NCBI GenBank assembly: GCA_052387115.1
Contig: JBQTJM010000420.1
Coordinates: 1-27,320 of the forward strand
Reading direction: 5' to 3'
Length of the DNA stretch: 27,320 nt
Source of the DNA: JACCXJ01 sp052387115
GTDB lineage: Bacteria; Pseudomonadota; Gammaproteobacteria; JACCXJ01
Shown here: positions 14,844 through 22,902 of the stretch, piece after piece
Numbering within the stretch: position 1 is the first letter of the stretch
Layout: each line of letters starts with the position of its first letter
Translations under genes and position numbers: made by a program
The notes under the pieces: generated by a model
What the model saw: only the letters and a program-made list of their open reading frames with translations
Told to the model about the DNA's origin: nothing
Database searches by the model: none

Positions 14844-14850
14844 CGAGCTC

Positions 14851-15003
14851 AAAACTCGAGCGAGATCGAGCCCAGCCCGCGTAGGGCCGTGTAGGCGGAA
14901 GCCCCTTATGGGCGTTCCGCCGGATGGCTTCCACATGAGGTGATTTCATGGAACCGTGGAGCGCATCTACCATATCCGGCGGATTGCCCTGCGGGCATCC
15001 GCC
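14851..15003 (+). repeat. Long direct repeat, copy B
   Basis: Second copy of the ~150-base element at 13103-13250, in the same orientation. Shared blocks are AAAACTCGAG, CCCAGCCCGCGTAGGGCCGT, GTAGGCGGAAGCC, GTTCCGCCGG, GATTTCATGGAACCGTGGA, GCATCTACC and GCCCTGCGGGCATCCGC. Differences are scattered substitutions and short indels. The two copies enclose the toxin-like, immunity-like, DUF4258 and DUF2283 genes. Confidence 0.85.
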
Positions 15004-15234
15004 CTGCCCCGCCCGGCGAGCACCGATAGCGCGGTTCCAGCGGGTCGAAAAAGACGGAAGCGGGCTAACGAGGCTCCGCCTCAGTGAGCAAACGCGCCTC
15101 ACTCCACTCGCTCGAACGTGATAGCGTCTACCTCGACGCCGAAACCATCGCCGCCCGTGACCCGCCAAACTGACTACCCCTAATTGGCTACCGTACCAAG
15201 AATTTTGTAGTCCAACATCCCACTCCATCCCATG

Positions 15235-15390
15235 TCAGGCTGGGATCATCAGCCTTACAAGCGCGGCGAAGATGCCGGTCATCGCCACGACCGAGCCAAT
15301 AATGAGGCCGGCCATCCATTTAATGAGGTCTGCTTTGAGCTCAGCGATGTCGGTCTTGGTCGCCAACTGATGCATGTCGTCCCGGCTCAA
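15235..15390 (-). pseudogene. Small coiled-coil/membrane protein (DUF1640-like), probably 5'-truncated
   Basis: From TTG 15390, or ATG 15375, the minus strand encodes about 51 residues: SRDDMHQLATKTDIAELKAD, then LIKWMAGLIIGSVVAMTGIF, then AALVRLMIPA. The first part is the LATKxDIAELKxD coiled-coil pattern and the second a single transmembrane helix, the C-terminal layout of small DUF1640/CCDC90-like bacterial membrane proteins. Full members have a longer N-terminal coiled coil. Here the frame is open only a little further before a stop near 15425, so this is likely a remnant or a very short form. Role unknown. Confidence 0.5.
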
Positions 15391-15423
15391 TACGCTGGCG
15401 GCCCCTCGTTTAGCAATGCCGAG

Positions 15424-15745
15424 TTAGGCGCTCACCCGTAGAACGTCGCCGTGACGCAGAGATGACAGCGCCCGAACCACCGTAGGTATAAGAGGTTCCA
15501 GATATTCAATAGCATTACTGTATGCCGCCAAGACCACCACGGCGATGTCTAATTGGCCAACATCCTGTTGGAAGGCGAGATTGCGGTCGACTGTGATGAA
15601 AACGTAGAACCGCTCCTGAGCCGAGCGCAGCAGATCACCATTTTTGCGCCCGGCCCATCCGGATTCAGGTACGGTCTTCACCTCATGCCCGGTAAGCGCC
15701 TTCTTCAACTTTTCTTGGCAGGCACTCGTCAAGCAACACGCGCAC
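15424..15745 (-). pseudogene. DUF5615 (PIN-like) toxin, frameshifted near its start
   Basis: The body, frame ending at 15424, reads LKKALTGHEVKTVPESGWAG, RKNGDLLRSAQERFYVFITV, DRNLAFQQDV and so on: a DUF5615 PIN-like protein of DUF433/DUF5615 toxin-antitoxin pairs. The expected first strand, VRVLLDECLPRK, is present but in another frame, starting at GTG 15745. Removing one A from the AAAA-type run near 15710-15713 joins it to LKKAL. As written, a product from TTG 15732 would begin MTSACQEK and lack the LLDE strand with its acidic active-site residue. Either a real inactivating mutation or a homopolymer sequence error. It overlaps the DUF433 stop. Confidence 0.75.
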
Positions 15746-15950
15746 TGGTGAGCACTGCCTCCTTCGCCTGTGCGAGAGCTGCAATGGCCTGCTCGCGGCT
15801 CACGCTCGGAAAGTCGTCGAGGAAGTCTGCTAGTGGGTGACCAGCCTCAATGTAGTCAATCAACGTTTGAAAGGGCACACGAGTTCCTCGAAATACTGGT
15901 GTGCCGCCCATGATTTCGGGATCGCTATGTACCACAGAAAGGTTATCCAT
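15729..15950 (-). CDS. DUF433 antitoxin
   Basis: A 73-residue DUF433 protein: VVHSDPEIMGGTPVFRGTRV, PFQTLIDYIEAGHPLADFLD, DFPSVSREQAIAAL. The I-M-x-G-x-P-V-F-x-G-T-R-V pattern is diagnostic. DUF433 proteins act as antitoxins for the adjacent PIN-like DUF5615 toxin, and here the toxin start overlaps the antitoxin stop. The antitoxin is intact while the toxin is frameshifted. The 92 bases between this gene and aceA contain no other feature I can identify. Confidence 0.85.
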   Translation of the reverse strand: MDNLSVVHSDPEIMGGTPVFRGTRVPFQTLIDYIEAGHPLADFLDDFPSVSREQAIAALAQAKEAVLTSARVA

Positions 15951-16042
15951 ATCAGTGTCCTATGCAACGGGCAGTGCCGTGCGCGCCCTACGAAACTTCT
16001 TGATGCTCTTCAGCTGCTTGTAGTCAGGGGGATCCCTGCGGT

Positions 16043-17347
<1,305 letters not shown>

Positions 17348-18007
17348 CGTTTCTCTCCTAAAACTCCAAACAGTTGACCCCCTAGGGTCGGACAGGCCGC
17401 CAGCCAGATCCCGGTGATGGGCTCATCGAGCAGCGACGGCGCGTCCTCGATGCTGCGACCCTGACAGCGAATCCTCGCCATGGGTCGTCAGGGGCCCCGT
17501 GCCCCGGGATCTCCGTAACGAAATCGATTGTAACCTTACGGCCATCGCCAAGTACACCACCCGATGGGGGGCAACGGCGGCTCGGCCACCCCGGTTCCGG
17601 CGCGGCGACGTCCTGTTCCCGCGCTCGCGCTAGCGACACAACCCCGGCACGTGAGATCCTGCACGGCGCGGCGGCGCCGCACGGGTGCGCAGCCGGCCGC
17701 GACCCAGGTACCTGCACTGGCAATTGGGCACTGGGTTTCCAGCGCTTTGGCACAATCGCTGCCCAGCGTGAATAGTGTTCACGCTGGGGCAGGGGGACGT
17801 ATCGGCCCGGGCCAGGAAGCGCCGCGACCTTGAGATCTTTACGCTGCGACGCACCATTCGACAAGGCGGTGATGCAACCGATCGCGCTCGCGCCCGGCCC
17901 CCGGGAACGGGATCCTGCGACCGCGTGTACCGAAGCGCTCGCTGCATATGGAATCTGCCGATCCGCTTCGTATAATAGGCCGAGAGGGTGGCGTGGACGC
18001 CGAGGCG
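17348..18007. other. Long aceA-clpS intergenic region with one strong hairpin
   Basis: No convincing gene in these 660 bases; frames on both strands lack recognisable motifs, and cspD, which is next to clpS in E. coli, is absent. The clearest structure is an 11-bp perfect inverted repeat, CCCAGCGTGAA (17762-17772) with TTCACGCTGGG (17778-17788), extendable to about 14 bp with one bulge and lacking a T tract. It must also hold the divergent aceA and clpS control regions. Confidence 0.6.
17971..17976 (+). promoter_or_regulatory. -10 element upstream of clpS
   Basis: A perfect TATAAT lies 17 bases before a possible GTG start (17993) and 32 before the ATG of clpS. The -35 region (ATGGAA at 17 bp) is poor, so the promoter may need an activator. 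Placement only. Confidence 0.45.
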
Positions 18008-18328
18008 ATGTCCGAGAAGACCGAACACGATCACGGTGACGCACTGGCGCTACGCGAGGCGCGCCCGCGGCTCAAGCGTCCCCCGCTCTACAAGGTGGTC
18101 CTGGTCAATGACGATTACACCCCCATGGACTTCGTGGTCCAAGTGCTGGAGCGTTTCTTTGCCAAGAACCGGGAGGACGCCACCCGCATCATGCTCGAGG
18201 TCCATACCGCCGGCCGTGGGATCTGCGGCGTGTTCACCCATGAGATCGCCGAGTCCAAGACCGGCCAGGTCAATGATTTCGCGCGCGAGCACCGGCATCC
18301 CTTGTTATGCACCCTGGAACAGGCCTGA
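18008..18328 (+). CDS. clpS: ATP-dependent Clp protease adaptor ClpS
   Basis: Adaptor that binds the ClpA N domain and delivers N-end-rule substrates for ClpAP degradation. The 106-residue product has a flexible acidic N terminus (MSEKTEHDHGDALALREARP) and the conserved core PPLYKVVLVNDDYTPMDFVV with the substrate-pocket Asn-Asp-Asp, AxxIMLxVHTxGRG as TRIMLEVHTAGRGICGVFT, and AREHRHPLLCTLEQA. A GTG at 17993 with GAGG upstream would add five residues (VDAEA) and is possible. It ends 11 bases before clpA, so the adaptor and its ATPase are co-expressed. Confidence 0.95.
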   Translation: MSEKTEHDHGDALALREARPRLKRPPLYKVVLVNDDYTPMDFVVQVLERFFAKNREDATRIMLEVHTAGRGICGVFTHEIAESKTGQVNDFAREHRHPLLCTLEQA

Positions 18329-18339
18329 GGCACGCCCCC

Positions 18340-20601
18340 ATGCTGAGTAAGGAGCTGGAAGTCACGCTCAACCGCGCCTTCAAGGAGGCGCGGGCGCAAC
18401 GCCACGAGTTCATCACCATCGAGCATCTGTTGCTCGCATTGCTCGACAACGGCGAGGCCTCCAAGGTCCTGCGTGCCTGTGGCGCCGATCTCCAGCAGTT
18501 ACGCAAGGAACTGGCGTCCTTCATCCGCGAGACCGCGCCGCTCCTGCCGCTCCTCGACCACCGCGACACGCAGCCGACCCTGGGCTTCCAGCGCGTGCTG
18601 CAGCGGGCCGTCTTCCATGTGCAGTCCGCCGGCAGGAAAGAGGTCACGGGGGCCAATGTGCTGGTGGCCATCTTCGGCGAGCGCGAGTCCCAGGCGGTCT
18701 ATCTTCTGAACAAACAGAACATCACGCGCCTCGACCTCGTGAACTACCTCTCCCACGGGATCACCAAGACCGCGGACGGCGAGGACTACGGCGGGGGTCC
18801 CGAGGCGGAAGGTGAAAACGGCGGCGAGACCGGCGCCAATCCCCTGCAGGCCTATACGGTCAACCTGAACCGTCAGGCCCAACTCGGCAAGATCGACCCG
18901 CTGATCGGGCGCCGGCAGGAGGTCGAGCGGACCATCCAGATCCTGTGCCGCCGCCGCAAGAACAACCCGCTCTATGTGGGCGAGGCCGGGGTCGGCAAGA
19001 CCGCCATCGCCGAGGGCCTGGCCAAGATGATCGTGGATGGGGAGGTCCCCGAGGTCCTCGCCCGAAGCACTATCTATGCGCTGGACTTGGGCGCCCTGCT
19101 CGCCGGCACCAAGTATCGCGGTGACTTCGAGAAGCGCCTGAAGAGCGTCCTGGCGCACCTGCAGCGCGACCCCGGTGCGATCCTGTTCGTGGACGAGATC
19201 CACACCATCATCGGGGCTGGCGCCGCCTCGGGCGGGGTGATGGACGCTTCCAACCTCATCAAACCGGTGCTGGCCTCAGGCGAGCTCAAGTGCATCGGCT
19301 CCACCACCTACCAGGAATACCGCGGCATCTTCGAGAAGGACCGGGCCTTGTCGCGGCGCTTCCAGAAGATCGACATCAGCGAGCCCTCCGTCGAGGATAC
19401 CATCAAGATCCTGGCGGGGCTCAAGTCGCGATTCGAGCACCACCACGGGGTCAAGTACACCCACCAGTCGCTGCGCGCCGCGGCCGAGCTGACTGAGCGT
19501 TACTTGAGCGACCGCCATCTGCCCGACAAGGCCATCGACGTCATCGACGAGGTCGGCGCCAGCCAGCAGCTCCTGCCGCCGTCGCGCCGGAAAAAGGTCA
19601 TCGGGGTGGGCGATATCGAGCACATCGTCGCCAAGATCGCCCGTATTCCGCCGAAGAGCGTGTCGACCTCCGACAAGCACGCGCTCAAGAACATCGCCCG
19701 CGACCTCAAGCTCGTGGTGTTCGGCCAGGATCAGGCCATCGAAAGTCTGGCCTCGGCCATCAAGATGTCGCGTTCGGGACTCGGGGACCGCGAGCGGCCC
19801 ATCGGCTCGTTCCTGTTCGCCGGGCCGACCGGGGTCGGCAAGACCGAGGTCAGCCGCCAGCTCGCGCGCATCATGGGGATCGAGCTGGTGCGCTTCGACA
19901 TGTCGGAGTACATGGAGCGCCACACCGTGTCGCGCCTCATAGGGGCGCCGCCGGGCTATGTGGGCTTCGATCAGGGCGGCCTTCTGACCGAGGCGATCAA
20001 CAAACACCCGCATGCCGTCCTGCTCCTCGACGAGATCGAAAAGGCCCACCCTGATGTCTATAACCTCTTGCTCCAGGTCATGGACCACGGTGCCTTGACG
20101 GATACCAACGGGCGCCAGACCGACTTCCGCAACGTCATCATCGTCATGACCACCAATGCCGGGGCCGACCGGATCAGCCGCGCCTCCATCGGCTTCACCG
20201 TCCAGGACCACATGAGCGACGCGACCGAGGCCATCAAGCGCATCTTCAGCCCCGAGTTCCGCAATCGCCTGGACGCCATCGTGCAGTTCAATCCCCTGGA
20301 CGATCGGACCATCGCCCAGGTGGTCGAGAAGTTCCTGGCCGAGTTGGAGGCCCAGCTCGATGCCAAGGACGTCAGTCTAGAGGTCGACGAAAAGGCGCGC
20401 GCCTGGCTCGCAGAGCACGGCCACGACCCGCTCATGGGCGCGCGCCCCATGGCCCGGCTGATCCAGGACAAGGTCAAACGCCCGCTCGCCGAAGAGCTCC
20501 TGTTCGGCAAGCTCGAAGGCGGCGGGCATGTCGTCATCACGGTCGAGGGCGAGGGGCTGGCCCTGCGGGTGGCCGCGCGCGAGGCCACGGTCGCGGACTG
20601 A
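18340..20601 (+). CDS. clpA: ATP-dependent Clp protease ATP-binding subunit ClpA
   Basis: Hexameric AAA+ unfoldase that threads substrates into ClpP. The 753-residue product has the N-terminal Clp_N repeats (about 1-145, binding ClpS), D1 with Walker A GEAGVGKT (214-221) and Walker B ILFVDEIH (281-288), and D2 with Walker A GPTGVGKT (495-502) and Walker B VLLLDEIE (560-567). The ClpP-contacting loop is SIGFT (about 616-620), so it should pair with ClpP, which is not in the window. Length is close to E. coli ClpA (758). ATG 18340 is chosen by homology (MLSKELEVTLNRAF), with GAGG upstream inside the intergenic stretch. It is the second gene of clpS-clpA. Confidence 0.97.
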   Translation: MLSKELEVTLNRAFKEARAQRHEFITIEHLLLALLDNGEASKVLRACGADLQQLRKELASFIRETAPLLPLLDHRDTQPTLGFQRVLQRAVFHVQSAGRKEVTGANVLVAIFGERESQAVYLLNKQNITRLDLVNYLSHGITKTADGEDYGGGPEAEGENGGETGANPLQAYTVNLNRQAQLGKIDPLIGRRQEVERTIQILCRRRKNNPLYVGEAGVGKTAIAEGLAKMIVDGEVPEVLARSTIYALDLGALLAGTKYRGDFEKRLKSVLAHLQRDPGAILFVDEIHTIIGAGAASGGVMDASNLIKPVLASGELKCIGSTTYQEYRGIFEKDRALSRRFQKIDISEPSVEDTIKILAGLKSRFEHHHGVKYTHQSLRAAAELTERYLSDRHLPDKAIDVIDEVGASQQLLPPSRRKKVIGVGDIEHIVAKIARIPPKSVSTSDKHALKNIARDLKLVVFGQDQAIESLASAIKMSRSGLGDRERPIGSFLFAGPTGVGKTEVSRQLARIMGIELVRFDMSEYMERHTVSRLIGAPPGYVGFDQGGLLTEAINKHPHAVLLLDEIEKAHPDVYNLLLQVMDHGALTDTNGRQTDFRNVIIVMTTNAGADRISRASIGFTVQDHMSDATEAIKRIFSPEFRNRLDAIVQFNPLDDRTIAQVVEKFLAELEAQLDAKDVSLEVDEKARAWLAEHGHDPLMGARPMARLIQDKVKRPLAEELLFGKLEGGGHVVITVEGEGLALRVAAREATVAD

Positions 20602-20724
20602 AGAGGCGGGGGGGCCGCTTCGCCCCCATCGTTTGGCGCGTTTTTCGCTCGGAGCGATCGAGCCCGGTCGAGGAGGCCCCTTTCCCCTCCCTTTTCAGGA
20701 AGGAATAGCCACCCTTTTTCAGCC

Positions 20725-20829
20725 TGGCCCAACTACCGGTTTGTTTATGTGGATCAGAAGGGCTTCGAGGCCCGCCCGCCGCACAACTTTGCCGGGCTGG
20801 TGGCGGCATTCCAGGAATACCAGTCTTGA
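20725..20829 (+). pseudogene. Unidentified gene tail
   Basis: The frame ending at TGA 20827-20829 reads WPNYRFVYVDQKGFEARPPH followed by NFAGLVAAFQEYQS. It looks like a natural protein C terminus (aromatic and charged, unlike chance GC-rich frames) but has no start and is not recognised. Homology-like sequence begins about 20725; upstream the frame becomes low-quality. Probably the 3' scrap of a gene lost by deletion between clpA and vapB. Confidence 0.4.
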
Positions 20830-20869
20830 GCTAGACTTCCCGTAAACCCAGATTTATGGAGATCAAGCC

Positions 20870-21172
20870 ATGAAGACCACACTTGAGATTCCTGAGGACT
20901 TGATGCACGCCGTGAAGGTCCGAGCCGCCGCGACCGGCCGTAAGTTGAAGGACGTGGTCGCAGAACTGATCCGTCGCGGGCTTGAGGGTCTACCGGACAA
21001 ACCGGCGGAGGATCCGCTTGAGACGCTGAAGAATAAATTGGTCTTCCATCCTGACGGCACGATCACGAATCCATTTGGAATCGACGATCCCGCCTTCTTC
21101 GAGGCTTTGGATCAGATCCGCGAGGAAAGCCGCCGCGAGAAGCCGCGCGACCCGTTCGCGGACTTTGAATGA
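20870..21172 (+). CDS. VapB-type antitoxin (ribbon-helix-helix)
   Basis: A 100-residue antitoxin-like protein. MKTTLEIPEDLMHAVKVRAA then ATGRKLKDVVAELIRRGLEG is a ribbon-helix-helix DNA-binding domain; the C-terminal part (DPAFFEALDQIREESRRE) is the acidic, flexible type that wraps a PIN toxin. GGAG lies 8 bases before the ATG. Its stop overlaps the ATG of a PIN-domain gene, the standard vapBC layout. The toxin gene is truncated, so this antitoxin is orphaned and may now only autoregulate or act on related toxins. Confidence 0.75.
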   Translation: MKTTLEIPEDLMHAVKVRAAATGRKLKDVVAELIRRGLEGLPDKPAEDPLETLKNKLVFHPDGTITNPFGIDDPAFFEALDQIREESRREKPRDPFADFE

Positions 21173-21294
21173 TGCGGCTGCTCGACACCAACATCTTGAG
21201 CGAGATCGTCCGCCCGCGTCCCAACCCGCAGGTGATGGCGCGGCTCTTCGCGCACGCTCACGGCACGCTGTTCGCCTCTGAAATAACGATTTGA
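21172..21294 (+). pseudogene. VapC PIN toxin, truncated
   Basis: The frame MRLLDTNILSEIVRPRPNPQ, VMARLFAHAHG, TLFASEITI stops at 40 residues, whereas VapC toxins have about 130. The first active-site Asp (LLDTN) is present but the rest of the PIN catalytic acids are missing. A possible continuation, RFET, appears in another frame at 21287-21298, where typical VapC reads EIT-RFE, so an indel came first or with the junction to the methyltransferase-like fragment. Non-functional as a nuclease. Confidence 0.75.
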
Positions 21295-21298
21295 AACG

Positions 21299-21703
21299 GT
21301 GGAAGCTTTGAATTGGGCGCACGATATTCTGCTCTGGTATTCGAAGCGCGACGACTCTAGGTTTCCGCCCATCTTCGTTCCGCTGGAAAGCCAGAAGCCA
21401 GAAGGCTACTGGCATCACTTTTGGAGCAACGCCGACAGGCCAACGATGCGCTACGAATTGCTCGGTGTAACGCCGCCGAATGGGCAGTGGAAGTGGGCTA
21501 AGGAGCGAGCATTGAAAGCCGTCCAGAATTATGAGCGATACTTTGCCGAAACAAGAGGTGAGGTGAGTTTAGCGAAATATTGAAAGCAGACAGGCGAAGA
21601 GTTGCAGTTCATTCGGCTGTCGGAGCGCGGGAAAGTTGAGAATTGGTCGGAGCGTTTCCATCCCCACGAGCGAGGTTTTGAGGACTTTGTGGTCGCCACA
21701 TGA
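21299..21703 (+). pseudogene. DNA methyltransferase-like remnant with in-frame TGA
   Basis: From 21299 the frame reads WAHDILLWYSKRDDSRFPPI, GYWHHFWSNADRPTMRYELL, GVTPPNGQWKWAKERALKAV, NYERYFAET and GEVSLAKY, then a TGA (21581-21583), then continues in the same frame with KQTGEELQFIRLSERGKVEN and WSERFHPH to TGA 21701-21703. This resembles, from memory, the middle to C-terminal part of site-specific adenine methyltransferases (H-D-I/Y-LLWY, FWSNADRPTMRYEL, GQWxW). The TGA sits where a Trp (TGG) fits. N-terminal catalytic and SAM motifs are absent, so this is a fragment. Confidence 0.5.
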
Positions 21704-21790
21704 CGTAGGCAAACCGTTTAGGAAGTTGCCCGACCTATTGCTCAGGCGATCCCAGGACGCTGAGCCGTCGCATGGTGGGAATCCAAGTCC

Positions 21791-22360
21791 ATGCCACTCG
21801 TGATTCATTGCACGCAGAAGCTGCTGGCGGAGATCCCGGACCGTTTCATTGACCCGTCCGCTTCGGGAGCAGGCTGGCACGCCAATCTGCTGCGGCTCGA
21901 GCGGCGCAAGTGTGTGCTGTTTACGCATGACGAGACCTTGTACTCGGTGTTCGTGCCGGGCTTGAGAAAACCGGAGTTCGAGCAGTTGGATGAGGTCTTC
22001 GGCCAGCGCTTGTTCAAGGCACTGGCGTGGGACGAGTTTTGCCAAACACAGATCGAACGGATGCTGGAAGCGTGCCGCGAGATCCGGTTTACGCGTTCCA
22101 GCAACCGCAGCGTGCTGGGCTCGATGAATGACATACGGTTTCAGATCGGATCGTATGTGGAACACGACGGCGGCCTGACGAGCGTGGATCTGGCTCAGCT
22201 CCACCACGAGCTGAACCGTACTCCCTTTGGTGCCATCGGCTACGGGTACGCGGTCGAGCGGCTTCAGGAATATTTGGCGCGAGCGCCTGATTCGAGTGCA
22301 GCAGGAGATGAAGGAGGCGGCCAAAGCGGTTCGGACTCTCGAGTTAGAGATAGGTCTTGA
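21791..22360 (+). CDS. DUF6933 domain protein
   Basis: A 189-residue protein of the DUF6933 type: VIHCTQKLLAEI at the start, GWHANLLRLERRKCVLFTHD, ETLYSVFVPGLRKPEFEQLD and RSSNRSVLGSMNDIRFQIGS are the family's conserved blocks. Biochemical function is unknown. After about residue 165 (YAVERLQEYLARAP) the tail DSSAAGDEGGGQSGSD is low-complexity and unlike the family, suggesting that the original stop was lost. No strong ribosome site precedes the ATG. It is surrounded by gene fragments, so it may be an isolated surviving accessory gene. Confidence 0.7.
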   Translation: MPLVIHCTQKLLAEIPDRFIDPSASGAGWHANLLRLERRKCVLFTHDETLYSVFVPGLRKPEFEQLDEVFGQRLFKALAWDEFCQTQIERMLEACREIRFTRSSNRSVLGSMNDIRFQIGSYVEHDGGLTSVDLAQLHHELNRTPFGAIGYGYAVERLQEYLARAPDSSAAGDEGGGQSGSDSRVRDRS

Positions 22361-22422
22361 TGAACGTTGCGATACGCTTCTTATTTATCGGCGCCTGCGC
22401 GGCGCAGTCCCCCGTGGAGTGG

Positions 22423-22874
22423 TTATCGCGGTCCCGATCCGCGTAAAACAAAACGCGCGTTGATAGGCTCCGCTGGCCCAACGTGATCAACGGATGGGGC
22501 GCGATGGCCCCGGGCTGAGGCGAGCCGCAGGTGCCCCTGCCGCGCGATCGTCGCCATCACCAGCACGAGCTCGTTCAGCGCGAAGGTATTGCCGATGCAC
22601 ACCCGCGCTCCGCCGCCGAACGGAAATAGGCGAAACGGGGCAGGCCGGCTGGGGCACCACCCAACCAGCGCTCCGGAAGAAACGCCTCGGGCTGTTCGTA
22701 GTAACGCGGATCGCGGTGCATGACCCACGGGCTCATGAAAACCGTCGCGCCTTTCGGGATGCAATGGCCGTCGAGCCGGACCTCGGTGCGCGCCTCCCGG
22801 CCGATGGCATAGGCCGGCGGGTACAGCCTGAGCCCCTCCCGGACCACGGCGCGGGTGTAGGGCAGCGCGTCTAG
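22423..22874 (-). pseudogene. Cytochrome P450 3' fragment with a one-base frameshift
   Basis: On the minus strand, LDALPYTRAVVREGLRLYPP (helix K ExxR) is followed by HCIPKGATVFMSPWVMHRDP, EAFLPERWLGG and RFAYF. After a frame change near 22621-22627 it continues FPFGGGARVCIGNTFALNEL, the heme-thiolate loop with the axial Cys, and ends INARFVLRGSGPR. Adding one C to TTTCCG restores a single frame. The 5' two-thirds of the gene is missing: a stop lies directly upstream at 22875-22877, within CTAGCTAG, next to the histidine kinase gene. This is a degraded remnant. Confidence 0.8.
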
Positions 22875-22902
22875 CTAGCGCTGTTTCCTTTGGCCCAGAA
22901 CC

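Noticed and set aside
12497..15234. CRISPR array or integron-type cassette array
   Set aside because: The repeats are only two long copies plus dissimilar hairpins with irregular spacing; there are no regular spacers, cas genes or integrase.
17382..18044. 220-codon minus-strand frame in the aceA-clpS gap
   Set aside because: Overlaps the clpS start, crosses the inverted repeat and has low-complexity Arg/Pro/Ser composition with no recognisable domain.
19276..20211. 311-codon minus-strand frame opposite clpA
   Set aside because: Shadow of ClpA with repetitive Asp/Val/Leu composition.
22361..22450. Small plus-strand frame MNVAIRFLFIGACAAQSPVE
   Set aside because: 28 codons with a vaguely lipoprotein-like start but no ribosome site, overlapping the P450 remnant; probably chance.
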